NCBI GenBank assembly: GCA_016946835.1
Contig: JACVTC010000107.1
Location: 453,501 to 517,500, forward strand
DNA: 64,000 nucleotides
Direction of reading: 5' to 3'
DNA from: Neocallimastix lanati (nom. inval.)
Taxonomy: Eukaryota; Neocallimastigomycota; Neocallimastigomycetes; Neocallimastigales; Neocallimastigaceae
Position numbers and translations under genes: made by a program. Positions within the stretch are counted from its first letter, which is position 1, and each line of letters opens with the position of its first letter. Shown here piece after piece: positions 58,961 through 64,000 of the stretch. The notes under the pieces are model-generated. The model had not been told where the DNA came from. It searched no databases and saw nothing but the letters and a program-made list of their open reading frames with translations.

Positions 58961-59777
58961 ATTGGGAAAGAGATGTCTTCAAACCCTCAAAAGCCAAAAA
59001 AAGCAATTATTTACAAGGAGAATGATTTTGGATTTATTTCAGAAATCAGAAACTTAACATTTCAATATCCTAAGTATCAGTTGGGATTCTTTTGGATTTC
59101 TCGAATTAGGTGTGGTTTTAAATTTGACATTAGTATTTCCATTAAAAGAAAAATCGTCTCAGAAGATTGCCCTAAATGTTGCCCTTGTGTGTGGTTGTTA
59201 GTGTACCTAGCTTTTCTCACTGGATCTTTGCCTGTAAAGAATTGGAAAATTACAGAAATAAATCTTTACCTTTTCTAGATGATCTCTTTTTGAAGTTTGA
59301 AATGATAATTGAACAAAAATCCTTGGATGTTTCTTTTTAGATTCAGAAAAGGATTATGATAATAATATTTATTATTATATATTGAGTGCACTTCTTGGTG
59401 GGCGTTCAATATATTCAAAAAAATAAAGTTAATGATGGGGAATAAAGACAATTAGTTGACAAATATTTTTAAACAAAGTTCAACTTCGTCAACTGTTCCG
59501 TATTTTGTGGGGATTGCGGAGTTTCTAACAAAACGTAATACCATTAATTTGTCGATCTTTTAGTTTGATGATGAAATGGTATTCCGTTGAATCTACCGTT
59601 ACCAAGAGCGTCGACGTCGAAATGATAAGGCATGGATTTTCACCTCCCGGTGAAATGACAGATACAGATTTGATTGATAAAACCAATACTGAAGTTATTA
59701 CTCGCAATAATGGACGTGGTGTTATTATCGAGGAATGGGAAAAGTTAGAGACTATTGCTTCTAACGCACTTTTATAA
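58961..59777 (+). pseudogene. LINE C-terminal region with zinc-finger remnant
   Basis: DCPKC at about 59167, and HWIFACKEL in another frame at about 59220, fit a C-x2-C ... H-x4-C finger of the zf-RVT type found at the C-terminus of many LINEs. Further coding-like pieces follow (DNNIYYYILSALLGGRSI, then VPYFVGIAEFLTKRNTIN). The last 70-codon open piece (59565-59777; ESTVTKSVDVEMIRHGF ... EEWEKLETIASNALL) is probably the C-terminus of the original polyprotein. Confidence 0.6.
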
Positions 59778-59865
59778 TTTTATAATATATAATATTTTAT
59801 TTCATGTATTTTATTTGTTATTTTTTTCATTTAATTCATGTAATTTTATTATTATTATAAATTAA

Positions 59866-59883
59866 ATAAAGTTATTCTCTAAG

Positions 59884-59919
<36 letters not shown>
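59866..59919 (+). other. LINE polyadenylation signal and poly-A tail
   Basis: AATAAAG (59866), 14 nt of unique sequence and then 33 A (59887-59919), about 110 nt after the last stop. This marks the 3' end of the retroposed RNA. Confidence 0.75.
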
Positions 59920-59921
<2 letters not shown>

Positions 59922-59935
59922 AAATAGCTACTAAA

Positions 59936-61390
59936 ATGGAGAATGAAACTAAAATGAAGAATGGAAAAGAAAGAAAAAAAAGATAACGATTGGAAAACCA
60001 GTACCGTATAAATATAAAATTTGATGATATTGAAATTATGAATGAAGAAGTTTATCTATTTGAATTACATATTGGAAATAAAAATACCAAAATGTTGAAG
60101 AAATTAAATCAAGCCTTCGAAATTTTAAAATTTGAAGAAAGCAATGAAAACAAAAAATGAATTACATATTGGAAATAAAAATACAACAGCAGCGATGAAG
60201 AAATTAAAGCAGATCTTTCGAAATTTTAAAATTGAAAGAAAGCCATAAAATCAAAAATAATAACTATATCAACAAATATGTAGATTTGAAGTTAATTGGA
60301 GAATTTAATAAAAAAAAAACATAAAATAGATTCAAATATTGGAATTGAATTCCGAACAAATAGTACCATTATAAAACCTAAATTTTTGTTTTATTTTTTA
60401 ATGATGATTATTGAAAACCAAGAAATATTAGTAAGTGAACCGTTCATTCTTATGAGTTATAAAGAATTAACGAAAAGGAAAGAAACATCATTTCTTAAAA
60501 AAACAAGAAATATTTATGCTAAATAACGAAGAACGAAAAGGAAAGAAACATCATTTCTTAAAAACAATAACTATTTATGTTAAATAGTTGTAAAGAATGA
60601 AAAGGAAAGAAATATCATTTCTTAAAAAAAAAAAAAAAAAAAAAAACAAGAAGTATTTATGTTAAATAGCAAAAGACAGTATTTTTACTTATTACTTTGA
60701 ATCTAAGTTTTATTGTAATGATGAAGATAAACAATATATAAACTTAAGAATACTTTTGCGTTTGGAATACAACTTTTTCCAGGAAAGAAGAATTGAAAAT
60801 AATTGAAATGTAAATGATGATATTTAAAATTTCATTACACAAGATACTGAAAAAACAAATAAAAGATATCAAAGAATAATTTCCAACATTGTCCAACATT
60901 GTCTGATATTCCAATTGAAAGTAGTAATAGTAGTAATAGTAGTAATATTGATATAAATCAAAAAATCGGTATTTACTACTTACACTCCTACAGTGAAGAA
61001 TTATGAGTGTCTTTCTCCAATTGAAAGTATTGAGAATAGTAATATTGATATAAATCAAAAAATCAATATCTACTACTAATTTATCCTGTAATGAATAATC
61101 ATGACTATCTTTATTCATTCTCAAATAAGTTAAATGTACACTTTAAATAATTCAAATGAACTCTCAAATTGTTCAATTGAGTTATCTAATTATAATTCAT
61201 ATGATACTCAAAATAATGGCGATTAATCAATCAACATTACAACTCCCTCTTTGCCATTACAATTATCATCCCCATTTCCAATCAGTACTAGTTTTGAGAG
61301 TTCCTATGCAATTAATAGAATACTTTCTTTAATATATTAACAAAAATCTGTAATGAATGAATTAAAAAGATTAGATAAGGGACTTAATTA
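59936..61390 (+). pseudogene. decayed repeat-containing coding region right of the LINE
   Basis: Open pieces separated by stops: MENETKMKNGKERKK at 59936, INIKFDDIEIMNEEVYLFEL near 60020, DSNIGIEFRTNSTIIKPKFL near 60330, and SPIESIENSNIDINQKINIY near 61015. Three kinds of coding repeat occur. A roughly 100-bp unit occurs twice (60062-60250, GAATTACATATTGGAAATAA). A roughly 70-bp unit occurs three times (60465-60668, AAAAGGAAAGAAACATCATT). A roughly 120-bp unit occurs twice (60912-61080, AATATTGATATAAATCAAAA). The composition resembles the decayed region at 54084-54722, so both may be remains of one locus split by the LINE. That link is unproven. Confidence 0.45.
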
Positions 61391-61742
61391 ATTTATATTT
61401 TATGAATAGTAATGATATAAATAATATATATAATGTATATGGTATGCTAAATCGGTGAGAATTATTAAAACAAAATAAAATTTTATCAATACAGACTTAG
61501 AAATTTAAAACTAAAAAAAAAATATTCATCTCATATCTTATTTAATTTTTATTAATTAGAATTTTAATAAATGATATTGTAAAATATTATTTTAAATTAA
61601 ATAAATAAATAAAAAAATAAATATGTATATATATTTTTAAAATTATATAAAACTGGTAAAGTTTTTTCTTTTTATTGGAATGTAATATTAATGATTAAAA
61701 GATGGTATTAATAAAATCATAAGTTAATAATGAAATTAATTA

Positions 61743-61980
61743 TATATAACAATAATAAATAATAAATAATTAATAATAAATAATAAATAATAAATAATAA
61801 ATAATAAATAATAAATAATAAATAATAAATAAATAATAAATAATAAATAATAAATAATAAATAATAAATAATAAATAATAAATAATAATAATAAATAATA
61901 AATAATAAATAATAAATAATAAATAATAAATAATAAATAATAAATAATAAACAATTGATTAATAAATAATAAATAATAAA
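61743..61980. repeat. (AATAAAT)n heptamer satellite
   Basis: About 240 bp of near-perfect AATAAAT repeats. It produces Tyr/Leu/Ile ORFs on the - strand that are not genes. Confidence 0.92.
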
Positions 61981-62425
61981 TAAAAAATAAAAAAAGAAAT
62001 ATACATATTTATATGTATATATAAAATAGTCAATCATGTTAATCACGTCATATAAAAAAATATATATTAATAATAATGTAAAGATTAAAAAAAAAAAAAA
62101 AAAAAACATGTTAAATATACACACACATAAAAAAAAAAAAGAAAAAAAAAGAGAGAATAAAAGAATAAAACATAAAACAAAAATTAATAAAATATGTTAA
62201 AATGTTGTCTATTTACATTTTAGAATATTTTATTATTATTTAATATTTCTATTATTAAATTTATTAAAAAATAAGATATAAAAAAGATAATAAAAAAAAA
62301 AAAAAATTAATAAAGACATTTAGGAAAGAAAAGTGAATATAAAAAAAAATTGTACTTAAATTGTTTTTGGTAAAATTTAAGATAATAATAATAATAATAA
62401 AAATTATAATTTATTATTATTATTA

Positions 62426-62464
<39 letters not shown>

Positions 62465-63061
62465 ATTAATTATATATTATATTTAAATCCAATTAAAAAT
62501 AATCCATCTTTAAAAAGCATATGAATATTTATATATATATAAATATTTTATTTTATTTTTTATTTTCTTTTCTTTCTTTTAAATAATACAATGAAGAACA
62601 GAAATTTTTAATCCAATCTAATTTTAAAAACTTCGAACGAAATATATTATATATATATATATATATTTTTTTATTTATTTAAATATTCAATTATTTATTT
62701 ATTTATTTATTATTATTCAATTATTTATTTATTTATTTATTTATTATTCAATTATTTATTTTATTCAATTATTTTATCTCTATTTAATGATTTTATTTAA
62801 TTAATAATTTTCTTTTTTATTGTTTTTAGTTTTCATTTCATTTTTTTTTTTTTTCATTGTTTTATAAAGAAAAAAATTTTTTTTTTTCTTTTTCATTGTT
62901 GCATTGTTCTATCCAAAAAAAAATTTTTTTCTTTTCTTATTATTTTTTTTTTTTTTTTACCTCAAAATACTTCATGAAATTAATACAAAAAATTTACATA
63001 TAATATAATAAATTATATACAAACATATATAACGATAATAATTTATTAATAATAAAAGAAT

Positions 63062-63790
63062 ATATATTTAATTATTTAATTATTTATTATTTATTATTTA
63101 TTATTTATTATTTATTATTATATTATTTATTATTAATTATTTATTATTTATTATTTATTATTTATTATTTATTATTTATTATTTATTATTTATTATTTAT
63201 TATTTATTATTTATTATTTATTATTTATTATTTATTATTTATTATTTATTATTTATTATTTATTATTTATTATTTATTATTTATTATTTATTATTTATTA
63301 TTTATTATTTATTATTTATTATTTATTATTTATTATTTATTATTTATTATTTATTATTTATTATTTATTATTTATTATTCAATTATTCAATTATTTATTA
63401 TTTATTATTTATTATTTATTATTTATTATTTATTATTATATTATTTATTATTTATTATTTATTAATAAATACTCTTTTTATTTATTTATTATTTATTATT
63501 TATTATTTATTATTTATTATTTACTATTTATTATTTAATTATTTATTATTTATTATTTATTCTATTATTATTTATTATTCAATTATTTATTATTCAATTA
63601 TTTATTATTTATTATTTATTATTTATTATTTATTATTCAATTATTTATTATTTATTATTTAATTATTTATTATTTATTATTTATTATTTATTATTCAATT
63701 ATTTATTTATTATTTATTATTTATTAATAAATACTCTTTATTATTTATAATTCCATTATTTATTATTTATTATTTATTTATTTATTTATT
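63062..63790. repeat. (ATTATTT)n heptamer satellite with AATACTC units
   Basis: About 700 bp of ATTATTT with AATTATTTATTATTCAATTA variants. TTAATAAATACTCTTTTTAT at about 63459 and TTAATAAATACTCTTTATTA at about 63722 match the unit of the 41055-41640 satellite. Confidence 0.92.
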
Positions 63791-64000
63791 TAGTTATGTT
63801 ATGTAATTCCTATTAAAAAATAAATCTTGTTTTTTGCTAAAATTTTCCATTTTTTTATTATTATTTAAAATTTATCTTAAAATATTAAATATCATAAATA
63901 GGACATAAACTTTATTTATTAATAAAAATAAAATATTTAGTTTGTAGAATACGAACTTTAATTCATAAGAAATAAATTAAAAATAAATGAAAAAAATAAA

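Larger units (their letters stand above)
55590..59919 (+). mobile_element. degenerate LINE (non-LTR retrotransposon)
   Basis: Coding similarity runs almost continuously from an ATG at about 55609 to a stop at 59777 if frame changes and several stops are allowed. The order is N-terminal region, apurinic-type endonuclease, reverse transcriptase, C-terminal zinc-finger remnant, 3' UTR with AATAAAG at 59866, and 33 A (59887-59919). Endonuclease upstream of RT, a terminal Cys/His motif and a poly-A end are the hallmarks of APE-type LINEs (L1/Tad/I-like groups). The clade cannot be set by eye. At least ten frame breaks make it inactive as read, although some breaks fall in homopolymers. No target-site duplication could be established. 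Confidence 0.88.
61391..64000. other. AT-rich satellite region at the right end
   Basis: No gene. Contains heptamer arrays at 61743-61980 and 63062-63790, (AAT)n/(ATT)n at 62383-62462, and TTTA runs near 62660-62760. Confidence 0.65.

Noticed and set aside
59525-59707. 60-codon - strand ORF opposite the LINE C-terminus
   Set aside because: Shadow of the + strand coding piece 59565-59777.
61717-62124. Tyr/Leu/Ile-rich - strand ORFs
   Set aside because: Translation of the AATAAAT heptamer satellite.

Overview
This window is extremely AT-rich eukaryotic DNA. It has long poly-A/poly-T runs, trinucleotide and heptanucleotide arrays, and a few widely spaced coding islands. I infer an anaerobic gut fungus (Neocallimastigomycota). 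The reasons are the base composition; short fungal-type secretion signals; a CBM18/hevein-type chitin-binding domain in a secreted Cys-rich protein; Asn-rich low-complexity proteins; and fungal-style LTR and LINE elements. Dictyostelium-like or Plasmodium-like DNA was considered and fits the proteins less well. No rRNA or tRNA gene, CRISPR array or bacterial-style operon was seen.

Layout. 1-8709: a tandem array of three paralogous secreted Gly/Asn/Val/Ala repeat proteins, all on the + strand, each preceded by a copy of the same roughly 770-bp upstream block. A more degenerate copy of that block lies further upstream, and the first spacer holds a long imperfect inverted repeat. 8710-16369: low-complexity DNA with satellite arrays and one GC-richer islet without an ORF. 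16370-17059: a small secreted, probably surface-anchored, DM13-like protein. 17060-26983: gene-free, carrying minisatellites, an 18-G run and purine/pyrimidine tracts. 26984-29861: a compact LTR retrotransposon with two identical 382-bp LTRs that encodes only a gag-like protein, on the - strand. 31098-32888 (-): a secreted chitin-binding protein split into three overlapping reading-frame segments by two homopolymer-run frameshifts. Its middle and C-terminal parts look like a papain-fold (LRAT/PPPDE-like) domain, then acidic repeats and a hydrophobic C-terminus. 32889-48585: gene-free, dominated by an (ATT)n expansion, a GC-richer islet, tandem duplications and heptamer satellites sharing a 40-bp higher-order unit.

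48586-53096: a two-exon gene with a 671-bp GT-AG intron, encoding a 1279-residue Ser/Asn-rich, acidic protein of unknown function. 54084-61390: a graveyard region in which decayed, internally repeated coding DNA lies on both sides of a heavily frameshifted LINE (55590-59919). The LINE has endonuclease, reverse transcriptase and C-terminal zinc-finger remnants and ends in a polyadenylation signal and 33 A residues. 61391-64000: AT satellite DNA.

The genes do not form a pathway. The shared theme is the fungal cell surface: three repeat proteins, one DM13-like protein and one chitin-binding protein all carry secretion signals. The rest is retroelements and satellite DNA. The points most worth following are the repeat-protein array with its conserved upstream block, the gag-only retrotransposon, and the chitin-binding/papain-like protein whose expected catalytic Cys reads as Gly.
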